Source: Loripinus fragilis | Lineage: Eukaryota; Mollusca; Bivalvia; Lucinida; Lucinidae | Length of the DNA: 64,000 nucleotides | Direction of reading: 5' to 3' | NCBI GenBank assembly: GCA_964019695.1 | Contig: OZ026524.1 | Coordinates: forward strand, 67,978,223-68,042,222 | Part shown: one piece after another, positions 49,301 through 51,832 of the stretch | How the letters are laid out: each line of letters starts with the position of its first letter | How positions within the stretch are numbered: position 1 is the first letter of the stretch | The notes under the pieces: generated by a model | Databases searched by the model: none | What the model was told of the DNA's origin: nothing | The model's input: only the letters and a program-made list of their open reading frames with translations | Made by a program: the position numbers and the translations under genes

Positions 49301-51370
49301 AGAATGAAGAAGATCCAATAAAAATGAAGGAGCTAGAGTGGTCACAACATTATCAATCAATTTTTAAGATGCTCAAGGGCAGCTAACTCCATAATAGGTG
49401 ATGGGACCTTGACGAAATTCAAACTCATTCAAGCTTTTATAGTTGTCCTTCTTATCTGCAAGAATAAAGAAGATCCATTCAAAATTGAAAGCATTAGAGT
49501 GGTTACAATGTTTCTCCCATTATTAGACTATGGGGATTTTTCCAGATGCTCAAGGGCAGCTAACTCATAAGCCCTTGGTCGAATCCAGCAGAATTTCAAA
49601 CTCATCAAATCTTTTATTAGTGTCCTTGTTAGATGAAAGAATAAAGAAGATCCAATCAAAAATGTAGATGCTAGAGCAGTCACAACATTATTAATCAATT
49701 TATAAAATGCTCAAGGGGAGCTAACTCCAAAATAGGTGTTGGGATCTTGACGAAATTCAATCTCATTCAAGCTTAAATAGTTGTTCTTATTGTCTGCAAG
49801 AATGTAGTAGATCCATTCAAAATTGAATACACTAGAGTGGTCACAACATTTCTCCCATTATAAGTCTATGGGGATTTTTCCAAACGCTCTAGGGCAGGTA
49901 ACTCATAAGTCCTTGGTCGGATCCTGCTAGATTTCAAACTCATCCGAGATATTATGGATTAACTTGTTGCCTGCAAGAATGAAGAAGATCCAATCAAAAA
50001 TGAAGGAGCTAGAGTGGTCACAACATTATTCATTAATTTTTCTAAAGCTCAAGGGCAGCTAATTCCGAAGTCAGTAATGGAATCTTGCCAAAATTCAAAC
50101 TCATCGAAGCTTTAATAGTTGTCCTTATTGTATGCAAGAATGAAGAAGATCCATTTAAAATTGAAAGCACTAGAGTGGTCACAACATTTCTCCCATTATA
50201 AGTCTATGGGGATTTTTCCAAACGCTCAAGGGCAGGTAATTCATAAGTCCCTGGTAGGATCCTGCTGAATTTCGAACCAATCCGAGATATTATGGATTTA
50301 CTTGTTGCCTGCAAGAATGAAGAAGATCCAATCAAAAATGAAGGAGCTAGAGTGGTCACAACATTATTCATTTATTTTTTGGACGCTTAAGGGCAGCTAA
50401 CTCCGAAGTCAGTGATGGAATATTGCCGAAATTCAAACTCATCCGAGCTTTTATGGTTGATCTTGTTATCTGCAAGAATGAAGGAGATTCATCCCAAAAT
50501 GAAGGTACTAGAGAGGTTACAACATTTCTCCCATTATAAATCTATGGGGATTTTTCCAGCTAACTCATAAGTACCTGGTTGGATCCTGCCGAATTTCGAA
50601 CCCATTCGATATTTAATGGTTGTCCTTGTTACCTGCAAGAATAAAGAAGAACAAATAAAAAATGAAGGAGCTAGAGTGGTCACAAGATTTTCCCCATTAT
50701 AACCCTATGGGAGCTATCTGTTGCCATGGAAACCAGAGTTCTGATCCAATCTTACCCAAAACCTAATGCAGTCAATCCCCCATCCCAATAATGCTCCTGA
50801 TGAAATTTGATTATGATTGGCCGGCTGGTTTCAGAGATATTCATGTTTGAAAGTGTGGACGGACGGACACACGCACGGACGCCGGCTCAAGTCCCATACT
50901 ATAAGCTCACCCTGAGCCTTCGGCTCTGGTGAGCTAAAAATGCTCTGAAAATGTCCAGTCAAAAAATGTGGATCCTGATCAGTGAGTTTTGAATTTTGAA
51001 ATGGTTATGTACACAGTGCATTTATTAGGACAAATATAATATAAACAGAACTGCTGTCCTGCCAGCCAAGAGTGACAGTGATGTGATATTTTGTTTACAA
51101 TTGTTAAGTAAAATTTTAACTTGTACACTCTACTTGAGCTAACGCGAATCAATAGATCACTTATGTATTAATCCTATCCACAGGATAGTATTGATACATA
51201 AGTGATCTATAGATTCTAAGTCCCCAATGACTTTGTAAACAAAACATGACATCACTGTCACTCCTTGCTGGCAGGACAGTAGATTCTGAAGTAAATAATG
51301 TACAAACCCATGTGATGTGGAGCTGGACAAGTTTTGGAGCAGCAATGTAGGAACAACCTGGAAACCTGCA
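13531..51370 (-). CDS. NUFIP1: NUFIP1 orthologue, C-terminal 301 residues over eight exons (5' end missing)
   Basis: Join, in order of translation on the minus strand: 51370-51308, 47049-46967, 37740-37648, 34101-33981, 30040-29977, 28208-28038, 24667-24459, 13632-13531. The sum is 906 nt (302 codons with stop), with all phases compatible and GT/AG at every junction. In order the protein has a C2H2 finger (C-X4-C-X11-H-X4-H), the conserved TPEDVKKWREERKK...RYPT block that in NUFIP1/Rsa1 proteins contacts SNU13/15.5K, an RGG-rich patch, an acidic PLSSIL segment, a Ser/Gly-rich linker, a Lys-rich patch and a C-terminal helical stretch ending LLAKEIRQERNKILQC...FFG, the known ZNHIT3-binding end. 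NUFIP1 is a nuclear adaptor for box C/D snoRNP assembly with R2TP and has also been described as a ribophagy receptor. Human NUFIP1 is near 500 residues, so roughly the N-terminal 40% is absent. No AATAAA was seen within 500 bp of the stop. Confidence 0.92.
13640..15912. other. NUFIP1 last intron, unannotated part
   Basis: AT-rich with scattered short palindromes (GGATCCGGAT-like sequences near 14290 and 14335) and C runs near 15040-15060. No exon or full element could be delimited. Confidence 0.4.
15914..15979. repeat. (AC)n microsatellite, about 33 units
   Basis: Uninterrupted AC dinucleotides. Reading frames through it (poly His-Thr or Cys-Val) are artefacts. Confidence 0.98.
16034..16075. 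repeat. (CT)n microsatellite, about 21 units
   Basis: Uninterrupted TC/CT dinucleotides. Confidence 0.98.
16339..16395. repeat. (CT)n microsatellite, about 28 units
   Basis: Uninterrupted CT dinucleotides 260 bp from the previous CT tract. Confidence 0.98.
17333..17395 (-). CDS. possible 21-codon exon, unknown gene
   Basis: Minus strand: a plausible acceptor (ATACATGCTTTCAG) and a GTAGGG donor bound a 63 nt open segment encoding KIKGKHGLFYTNVTKFMYVI, with coding-like codon choice. It could be an exon of an overlapping gene or a chance frame. No partner exon was found. It sits in the last NUFIP1 intron but its content does not fit NUFIP1. Confidence 0.2.
17400..19130. other. intron stretch, nothing recognised
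   Basis: AT-rich with a C-rich run near 18045-18060 and the short repeated phrase GTTCGTAATTTTAGA around 17590-17700. No gene or complete element. Confidence 0.4.
19135..20080. repeat. degenerate tandem repeat with TCTG-rich segments
   Basis: TCTGTCTGTC runs recur near 19165, 19335 and 19867, and two related blocks (CTACTCTTTATCCC...CCCCAAAAATATTTGAAA and CTACCGTTCACCCC...CCCCAAAAATATTTGAAA) lie near 19515 and 20030. The frames here are not genes. Confidence 0.5.
20082..20683. mobile_element. foldback element of about 600 bp
   Basis: The ends AAAGGGGTAGGTGCATTAA and GGCTATTTTGCCCCC are mirrored by GGGGGCCAAAATAGCC and TTAATGCATGTACCCCTTT. Symmetry continues inward (GAGCACAAGCAAATACC with GGTATTTGCTTGTGC near the centre), so nearly the whole element can fold on itself. 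A poly-C run lies at 20115-20133. No coding content. Confidence 0.7.
20690..21266. repeat. pearl-like degenerate tandem units (family 3)
   Basis: The phrase GCTAGAGGT-AAAA-TAGGACAT recurs near 20765, 20990 and 21160. Inverted segments GGCGAGTTCAACAATG (20829) and CATTGTTGAACTCGCC (20923) mark a possible element end. The array resumes after the SINE with ~147 bp units near 21455 and 21600. Confidence 0.45.
21279..21424 (-). mobile_element. tRNA-derived SINE family 1, 5'-truncated, with 12 bp target duplication
   Basis: TCAGAACCTTTG lies on both sides (21267-21278 and 21425-21436). The insert has the 3' tail (AAAC)n and the SINE body but stops before the tRNA-like head, as expected from incomplete reverse transcription. 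It interrupts the family-3 tandem array. Confidence 0.8.
21437..22360. other. repeat remnant then featureless intron
   Basis: 21440-21700 holds two ~147 bp related blocks (TCCTCCTGAACCA, AATTTCACAG-like). From 21700 to 22360 nothing is recognised. Confidence 0.4.
22960..23109. mobile_element. pearl-like family 1 unit, left of a MITE insertion
   Basis: AACAAACTTGGCAGA, GATGCTACATA and GTGACCCTAGGGGTGGGGCC are family-1 landmarks. Continuity resumes at 23352 after the inserted MITE. Confidence 0.65.
23110..23351. mobile_element. hAT-like MITE, TGGGTGAAAG family (copy 2), inside a pearl-like unit
   Basis: Ends TGGGTGAAG and CTTTCACCCATG. The flanks CTTTGTCA (23102-23109) and CTTTGTTT (23352-23359) match at six of eight positions, consistent with a decayed 8 bp target duplication. 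The interior (GAGGCTGACTTTC, CCTCAAAATCCTGAAT) matches the copy at 12710. Confidence 0.65.
23352..23700. mobile_element. pearl-like family 1 units, right part
   Basis: ACCCCAGGGCTGTAATTTGAACAAACT-type sequence, GTGACCCCTGGG and CTTGGTAGAGGTCTACTAA are present. A short duplication (CAGACAAGAAAATGTTT...GAGAATCTT, twice) ends it at 23580-23690. Confidence 0.6.
24022..24224. mobile_element. piggyBac-like MITE, CCTTAAAACGCC copy
   Basis: Left end CCTTAAAACGCCAGC, right end CGCTTTAAGGG followed by TTAA at 24225-24228; the left TTAA is mutated to TTAG. The centre carries the GTGGACCCAGATC hairpin around CTCCTACAGGAG. Confidence 0.65.
24354..24480 (+). CDS. possible plus-strand exon, unknown gene
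   Basis: After a good acceptor-like CCTTGTTTGGCAG the frame reads EIAEPHPDMNIKVVAFTVSK, then KSIDIS and on to a stop at 24480. A donor-like ACA|GTAAGC at 24407 could end it after 53 nt. The residue pattern looks protein-like, but no partner exon was found and its 3' end overlaps the NUFIP1 exon in antisense. It may be chance. Confidence 0.2.
24459..24667 (-). CDS. NUFIP1: NUFIP1 exon: Lys-rich patch and start of the C-terminal helix
   Basis: 209 nt encoding GAEESRLGTSLVKQ, an acidic-polar stretch, then KKNKKKRKKKQQQGKG (likely nuclear or nucleolar localisation, inference) and KSLLEK. Acceptor TCCTCGTACAG, donor GAGAAG|GTTTGT (weak). A reading frame continues to a stop at 24420, so intron retention would give a different short tail. 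Confidence 0.88.
24717..24924. mobile_element. piggyBac-like MITE with intact TTAA duplications
   Basis: TTAA at 24713-24716 and 24925-24928. Ends CCCTTTAAGCGCCAAT and CTCTAAGGG. The interior foldback has ATGATATTTCATGAGAATC mirrored around a short loop. It lies 49 nt upstream of the NUFIP1 acceptor at 24667. Confidence 0.75.
24979..25170. mobile_element. MITE, GTAAAACCTGTGTAAAAC family (copy 3)
   Basis: AAAATCTGTGTAAAACGGCC at the left is mirrored by GGCCGTTTTACACAGATTTT at the right, with TA at the right end. The interior GGTCAAAAGTAGTGCAGAAT matches the other copies. Confidence 0.7.
25509..25910. repeat. dispersed repeat with CAAGGACTTTTCAAG motifs and a central palindrome
   Basis: Imperfect inverted ends AAGGTTCATACAGGC / GCCTGTGCAAACCCT. 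The interior has repeated TTCAAGGACTTTTCAAG. A near-perfect 64 bp palindrome (25674-25737, centre AGCATATGCT, arms with TTTATTTGGTGC) sits within it. Probably a non-autonomous DNA transposon. Confidence 0.5.
25911..26540. other. intron, MITE debris only
   Basis: 26087-26165 resembles the GTGGACCCAGATC hairpin MITE centre. 26300-26390 has inverted ATGTGATAA / TTATCACAT segments. No exon seen. Confidence 0.4.
26546..27413 (+). mobile_element. Tc1/mariner-like element, internally deleted (868 bp)
   Basis: TA at 26544-26545 and 27414-27415 flanks terminal repeats CACTGAAGGACTTTAAAAAC / GTTTTTAAAGTCCTTCAGTG. The interior from about 26868 to 27130 is the broken 5' part of a transposase gene, recognisable by alignment to the second copy at 45054-45647; the catalytic part is gone. 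Read on the plus strand. The same ends occur at 45647 and 63822. Confidence 0.8.
27685..27751. repeat. GAACCGTC/GACGGTTC hairpin repeat, interrupted by a SINE
   Basis: One of at least eleven copies of a ~50 bp hairpin (see 51650). The usual continuation CATATGTTTTGGTTGAG is separated by the SINE at 27752-27945. Confidence 0.6.
27752..27945 (+). mobile_element. tRNA-derived SINE family 1 with 9 bp target duplication
   Basis: CAACATATT at 27743-27751 and 27946-27954. The head has GGCTCAGTGGAAGAGTGC (box-A-like) and a box-B-like GGTTTCGAGCC. The body CCTTGAGCAAGACAC, AGTACTGGTTCAACC and GGGACGTAAAAA precedes an A-rich tail. Antisense to NUFIP1. Confidence 0.8.
28038..28208 (-). CDS. NUFIP1: NUFIP1 exon: Ser/Gly-rich linker
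   Basis: 171 nt encoding AKTEDNQTVNV, a Ser/Thr/Gly-rich stretch (VSTGSNVSGVSTGS) with a short internal repeat, then SSEEEGELKGDS. Acceptor CTACTTTATAG, donor TTCCG|GTGAGA. The intron sequence from 17 nt upstream of the acceptor is a MITE, so the branch point must be MITE-derived. Confidence 0.85.
28224..28439. mobile_element. MITE, GATTTCCAACAATGTGG family (copy 1)
   Basis: The left arm GAGCCACTACACGCGATTTC and CAACAA is mirrored by TTGTTGGAAATC then TCATGTAGCTGCTC. The same family is at 39315-39772. Its edge lies about 16 nt from the NUFIP1 exon at 28208 on the acceptor side. Confidence 0.6.
28482..28730. mobile_element. foldback MITE, GAGGTTATAAAAC family (copy 2)
   Basis: Arms CTCAACTCAACTGAGCATG and CATGCTCAGTCAAGTCGAG; centre GCCAACAATCATTGGC flanked by AAATGTTAAAAT and its mirror. 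Confidence 0.6.
28741..29385. other. intron, nothing recognised
   Basis: AT-rich; T run at 29158-29169. No exon or full element. Confidence 0.4.
29389..29958. mobile_element. 570 bp MITE, TGCCTCAGTTACATTTGCC family, TTA duplication
   Basis: TTA at 29386-29388 and 29959-29961 flanks TGCCTCAGTTACATTTGCC and GGCAAATGTAACCGAGGCA. A 3 bp TTA duplication fits the PIF/Harbinger type (inference). It ends 18 nt from the donor side of the NUFIP1 exon at 29977. Confidence 0.7.
29977..30040 (-). CDS. NUFIP1: NUFIP1 exon: acidic segment
   Basis: 64 nt encoding DDGSTVADADPLSSILDQDV then S and one base. Acceptor CACAATTTCAG, donor GTGTCAG|GTAATT. The DPL-x-x-[IL] type motif recalls the NPLG/DPL segment of vertebrate NUFIP1. 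A MITE starts 18 nt past the donor. Confidence 0.85.
30460..30721. mobile_element. hAT-like MITE, TGGGTGAAAG family (degraded copy 3)
   Basis: AAATTCTGAACTTTGAAATTC, AAAACTTGCAGTATGCCTAC and GAGGACTACTTTC landmarks match the copies at 12710 and 23110; the ends are decayed. Confidence 0.5.
31371..33291. mobile_element. nested 1.9 kb DNA transposon with subterminal CTTCGGACA repeats
   Basis: Terminal repeats AGGGTCATTACC / GGTAATGACCCT. Near both ends the motif GGTA(C/T)CTTCGGACA recurs (about 31390, 31563, 31583 and a variant at 31605; inverted at about 33248 and 33268), resembling clustered transposase-binding sites. The host element at 5118-6171 lacks this insert. The interior includes a foldback MITE at 32460-32674 and a GGTCCGGACC-type repeat near 32885. 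No intact transposase. Confidence 0.7.
32460..32674. mobile_element. foldback MITE, GAGGTTATAAAAC family (copy 3)
   Basis: AGGTTATAACTTTTTTTTCG and CAACTGAGCACGAAATTTC at the left, TTTCATGCTCAGCTGG and GTTTTATAACCTCGG at the right. Confidence 0.55.
33740..33815 (-). pseudogene. decayed duplicate of the NUFIP1 RGG exon 3' half and adjoining intron
   Basis: TAGCTTGAAGGGGACAAAGG...GGAGATCTATTCCATCTATT...GTTTTGGCTGTGT aligns with TAGCTTCAAGGGGGATAAAG...GGAGGTCTGTTTCATCTATT...GTTTTGGTTGTGT at 33950-34025. In the NUFIP1 frame it reads TQPKHSK-like and then a stop, so it is not functional. Confidence 0.55.
33981..34101 (-). CDS. NUFIP1: NUFIP1 exon: RGG-rich basic segment
   Basis: 121 nt encoding KMRGRGRGRGGRFDRRRKGD then an acidic-polar tail ending ETDLQ. 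Acceptor CTCTTGCAG, donor CTCCAA|GTAATG. The Arg/Gly repeats suggest RNA or protein contacts (inference). A decayed copy of its 3' half and flanking intron lies at 33740-33815. Confidence 0.85.
34382..34620. mobile_element. piggyBac-like MITE, CCCTTAAAGCGCC family (inverted copy)
   Basis: TTAA at 34378-34381 and 34621-34624. The order of internal landmarks is opposite to the copy at 41569. The central hairpin GTGGACCCAGATCAGACTG is mirrored around CTCCTATAGGAG. Confidence 0.75.
34775..34922. mobile_element. short palindromic MITE
   Basis: AGTCTGGGGACTTATGGTTA and TCCATAACACA are mirrored by TGTGTTATGGA and TAACCATAAGTCTCAAGACT. Confidence 0.65.
34957..35009. repeat. near-perfect palindrome, GTACAAAATTTGAAA family (copy 1)
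   Basis: GTACAAAATTTGAAATCTG then TGCA, centre AATTC, then mirror. A second copy is at 37781-37835, so this is a dispersed hairpin and not a one-off. Confidence 0.75.
35341..36451. mobile_element. 1.1 kb TA-flanked DNA transposon without transposase
   Basis: TA at 35339-35340 and 36452-36453. Ends TACTGAACTACTAAAGAAAC then CTGACAC, and GTGTCAG then GTTTCTTTAGTAGTTAAGTA. The interior has no recognisable reading frame; probably a non-autonomous Tc1/mariner relative. Confidence 0.7.
36749..36955. mobile_element. MITE, ACAGTAAAACCTGT family (copy 4)
   Basis: CAGTAAAACCTGTCTTAAGC and GACCACTC are mirrored by GAGTGGCC and GCTTAAGACAGGTTTTGCTG. The centre CTCTTGGAGCATTCTGCAAT mirrors ATTGCAGAATGCTC. 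Confidence 0.7.
36960..37490. other. intron with short dispersed repeat fragments
   Basis: GGGGGTCCAGAT near 36976 resembles GGGGGTCCGGAC at 16587 and 32903. 37165-37199 is a C run followed by a short (AC)n. 37315-37400 resembles the GACCC-GATC hairpin MITE centre. Confidence 0.4.
37648..37740 (-). CDS. NUFIP1: NUFIP1 exon: SNU13-binding block, second half
   Basis: 93 nt encoding RYPTSENIAKKEASQTSREQ then RGEVIQEKYFG, matching the RNYPT...KRGEVL...FGK pattern of the family. Acceptor CATATTTTTTAG, donor TTTTGG|GTAAGT. A 55 bp palindrome begins 41 nt upstream of the acceptor. Confidence 0.93.
37781..37835. repeat. palindrome, GTACAAAATTTGAAA family (copy 2)
   Basis: GTACAAAATTTGAAACCTG then TGCAAAATTGCA and mirror. 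It begins 41 nt upstream of the NUFIP1 acceptor at 37740. Confidence 0.75.
37911..39050. mobile_element. element bounded by GGTGCCCACT / AGTGGGCACC with CCCTGACTTTT repeats
   Basis: Inverted ends GGTGCCCACT and AGTGGGCACC. Next to both ends lie several CCCTGACTTTTCCCTGAC units. The interior (38120-38700) holds AT-rich sequence including GGACATGGCCAATTTGGACC. No credible protein; the overlapping frames at 38122-38507 are ignored. Confidence 0.55.
39315..39772. mobile_element. MITE, GATTTCCAACAATGTGG family (copy 2), split by a SINE
   Basis: GAGCCGTGACATGAGATTTC and CAACAATGTGG are mirrored by CCACATTGTTG and GAAATCACATGTCACGGCTC. Removing the SINE at 39380-39587 and one copy of its duplication leaves a MITE close to the 28224 copy. 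Confidence 0.7.
39380..39587 (-). mobile_element. tRNA-derived SINE family 1, full length, 13 bp target duplication
   Basis: CCAACCAGCCTGA at 39367-39379 and 39588-39600. On the minus strand: head TGCAGTGGCTCAGTGGTAGA (box A region), box-B-like GGTTAGAGCCTC, body CCTTGAGCAAGACAC, AGTACTGGTTCAACCC and GGGACGTAAAGAATC, tail (CAAA)n. This is the reference copy for family 1 in the window. Confidence 0.88.
39775..40320. other. intron, nothing recognised
   Basis: GGTTAGACAATTTTGAACATTG near 40041 repeats a phrase at about 35196. No exon. Confidence 0.4.
40545..41239 (+). mobile_element. Tc1-like transposon, internally deleted (695 bp)
   Basis: TA at 40543-40544 and 41240-41241. Terminal repeats TACTAGGCCAAAAAAGAAAC / GTTTC-like TTTCCTTTTTGGCCTAGTA. 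Contains a broken transposase (next entry). The length is well under half of an intact Tc1 element (~1.6 kb), and the DDE region is missing. Confidence 0.82.
40855..41195 (+). pseudogene. Tc1-like transposase N-terminal remnant
   Basis: The ATG at 40855 gives MPKRTHVELEKGIRMLQANV and reaches a stop after TPW. After frameshifts and a deletion, NPRISAQTVTNGLHEIGER is recognisable at about 41131-41190; the NPRIS-x-QTV-x-NRL motif belongs to the helix-turn-helix/linker of Tc1 transposases. The catalytic DDE domain is absent. Confidence 0.75.
41374..41452. repeat. hairpin, GGATTTTTCTATCC arms
   Basis: GGATTTTTCTATCC...ATGATAGATT pairs with AATCTATCAT...GGATAGAAAAATCC. Another half copy follows at 41490-41503. 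Confidence 0.7.
41569..41809. mobile_element. piggyBac-like MITE, CCCTTAAAGCGCC family with TTAA duplications
   Basis: TTAA at 41565-41568 and 41810-41813. Ends CCCTTAAAGCGCCAAG and CATGTTAAGGG. Subterminal GTCGTCTG and CAGACGAC segments are inverted. The centre CTCCTATAGGAG is retained although its stem is mutated. Confidence 0.78.
41815..43060. other. intron, nothing recognised
   Basis: No element ends or exon could be placed; the frames at 42540-43006 look random. Confidence 0.4.
43061..43103 (-). mobile_element. Tc1/mariner-like element copy 2, fragment left of a pearl insertion
   Basis: The reverse complement reads ATAAAAATATTTTATCAC...CTTAAAATCATGTCCA and matches ATAAAAATATTTTAATAC...CTTAAAATCACGTCCG at about 27158-27200 of copy 1. 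Beyond 43061 the similarity stops. Confidence 0.6.
43104..45053. mobile_element. pearl-like tandem-core element, family 1 (most complete copy)
   Basis: Left end AAAACAAG, palindrome AGGGCCATAGTGGCCCT, then GCTCACCTG. About nine ~165 bp units follow (GATGCTACATACCAAATATC at roughly 43588, 43755, 43917, 44249, 44409 and so on). The right end is a GGACGGACG-rich stretch, then AGCTCACC and the hairpin TTGTCAC-ttc-GTGACAGGTGACC, followed by TAAAAA. This matches the architecture of bivalve pearl elements, often considered non-autonomous Helitron relatives. It is inserted in a Tc1-like element with no target duplication. No protein is encoded. Confidence 0.75.
45053..45295 (-). pseudogene. Tc1/mariner transposase N-terminal helix-turn-helix fragment
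   Basis: 80 codons open: MCVSDVARYHHCHPPTIQRL, RDRYQATGTVKDRRRSSQPR, then VSARQIVGL. The pattern [IV]A..-h-x-TVQRL-x-x-RY-x-x-TG-x-x-x-DR-x-R-S-x-[QR]PR is the paired-like HTH and GRPR-type hook of Tc1 transposases. The frame ends at the pearl boundary; DDE residues are absent. Confidence 0.75.
45054..45647 (-). mobile_element. Tc1/mariner-like element copy 2, main part
   Basis: The terminal repeat CACTGAAGGACTTTAAAAA (read on minus) starts at 45647, next to TA at 45648-45649. It aligns over more than 500 bp with 26546-27160. The right part of the element was displaced by the pearl insertion and is mostly lost. Confidence 0.75.
45660..46480. other. intron, nothing recognised
   Basis: No exon or bounded element; several short frames without character. 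Confidence 0.4.
46481..46716. mobile_element. MITE, TGTGTGGTTCCTGTTGC ends
   Basis: Arms AGGCTTAAATGAAATGTATG and TGTGGTTCCTGTTGC are mirrored by GCAACAGGAACCACA and CATATATTTCATTTAGGCCT. Inside each arm CCTACCTACCCTAA recurs in the same orientation. Confidence 0.65.
46967..47049 (-). CDS. NUFIP1: NUFIP1 exon: SNU13-binding block, first half
   Basis: 83 nt encoding QHKSGFAKKIWSLETPEDV then KKWREERK. The TPE-x-x-x-x-WREER signature is diagnostic of NUFIP1/Rsa1. Acceptor CTTGTTTCCATAG, donor AAAAAA|GTAAGA. Ends with two bases of a Lys codon completed in the next exon. Confidence 0.92.
47118..47394 (-). mobile_element. tRNA-type SINE, family 2 (longest copy)
   Basis: Minus-strand head GTAGCCAGTCCAACTGCTGA (box A region) and GTCGCCAGTTCGATC (box B region). 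The body carries the reverse complements of CAACAGCTATGGTCAT, CCACATTTTTTCC and CTAAGCACATACTTTTG. The tail is A-rich. Confidence 0.65.
47473..47525. mobile_element. solo left end of a pearl-like family 1 element
   Basis: AAACAAAGAGGGCCAGATGG then CTCCTGATTGTTCACCTGAG matches the left terminus at 43104 (AACAAG, GGCC palindrome, TTGCTCACCTG). Confidence 0.6.
47560..48440 (-). mobile_element. decayed SINE family 1 split by a hAT MITE
   Basis: TTTACATACAAGACAACA...TTTCTGTCATGTCAGG...GGTTGAACCAGT before the insert, and GAGCATAATTTGTCTTGCTC then AAGGACCA after it, are the body of SINE family 1 on the minus strand. Confidence 0.6.
47634..48383. mobile_element. hAT-type MITE, TAGGGCTGCCACGTTTAC family (copy 1)
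   Basis: Perfect 8 bp duplication GTTGTAAG at 47626-47633 and 48384-48391. Ends TAGGGCTGCCACGTTTAC and GTAAACGTGGCAGCCCTA. 8 bp duplications and the terminal form fit hAT. 750 bp, no transposase. Second copy at 51833. Confidence 0.85.
48667..50937. mobile_element. pearl-like tandem-core element, family 2
   Basis: Left end AAACAAGTAGCCCAATGGGC (palindrome) then CGATCGCTCACC. About 12 units of 150-175 bp share GCTCAAGGGCAGCTAACTC, AAATTCAAACTCATCC, AGAATGAAGAAGATCCA and GCTAGAGTGGTCACAACAT. Right end GGACGGACGGAC, then AAGCTCACCCTGAGCC-ttc-GGCTCTGGTGAGC followed by TAAAAA. The core is unrelated to family 1 but both termini are alike. No coding sequence. Confidence 0.75.
51054..51279. mobile_element. 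palindromic MITE, CTGTCCTGCCAGC family (copy 1)
   Basis: CTGTCCTGCCAGC and AAGAGTGACAGTGATGT are mirrored by ACATCACTGTCACTCC and GCTGGCAGGACAG. The centre GATCACTTATGTATTAATCC and TATCCACAGGATA is symmetrical. Second copy at 60637-60865, flanked by TA. It lies 28 nt from the NUFIP1 exon at 51308. Confidence 0.75.
51308..51370 (-). CDS. NUFIP1: NUFIP1 exon: zinc finger, first half
   Basis: 21 codons, phase 0 at its end: CRFPGC...KLVQLHITW. Acceptor TTCTTGTTTTCAG; donor TGG|GTTTGT, a weak form also used by the exon at 24459. It supplies both cysteines and the first histidine of the finger; the second histidine comes from the next exon (QH). A palindromic MITE ends 28 nt beyond the donor side. 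Confidence 0.85.
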
Positions 51371-51639
51371 CTGAAAACAAGAAAAACTATCATAGAACCA
51401 AAGGTCTAGATATACTAAAATTTTGAAAATAAAATTCTGAATATTTTTCTTATCGTACCATTTTAACAGGTTTTGTGTTAAAAAAATGTCTGAATTAGAC
51501 GGTTCTTTTGCATCCTCACAACACATGTTTTGGTCAAGAAATAAGAAAATTAATCTTTAATTACGCACTCTTATCTAAAACATAGGTTTAGATAAACAAA
51601 GTTTTTCAGTGTAAAATTGTAAATATTTTCTTACCCATA

Positions 51640-51745
51640 ATTTTTAGCATATGTTTTGGGTGCTCAAAAGAACCATCTCATTGAGACGGTTCTTTTGAGT
51701 ACCAACAACATATGTTTTGGTTGAGAAATAAGAAAATTATTTTTC
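51640..51745. repeat. dispersed GAACCGTC/GACGGTTC hairpin repeat (reference copy)
   Basis: GTGCTCAAAAGAACCATCTC-ATT-GAGACGGTTCTTTTGAGTAC then CAACAACATATGTTTTGGTT. Related copies near 5605, 11470, 12030, 13075, 22375, 27690, 31205, 34280, 37530 and 40375. Some copies extend to TTTTCTTACCCAT on one side and ATAAGAAAAT on the other. Confidence 0.75.
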
Positions 51746-51832
51746 TGGTATGCACTCTTAACTAAAGGCCTGCTAAGACCTGCATTATAGAGCTTAAGGC
51801 TAGTGAGAGACCATAATTACGGGCCTTGTATC

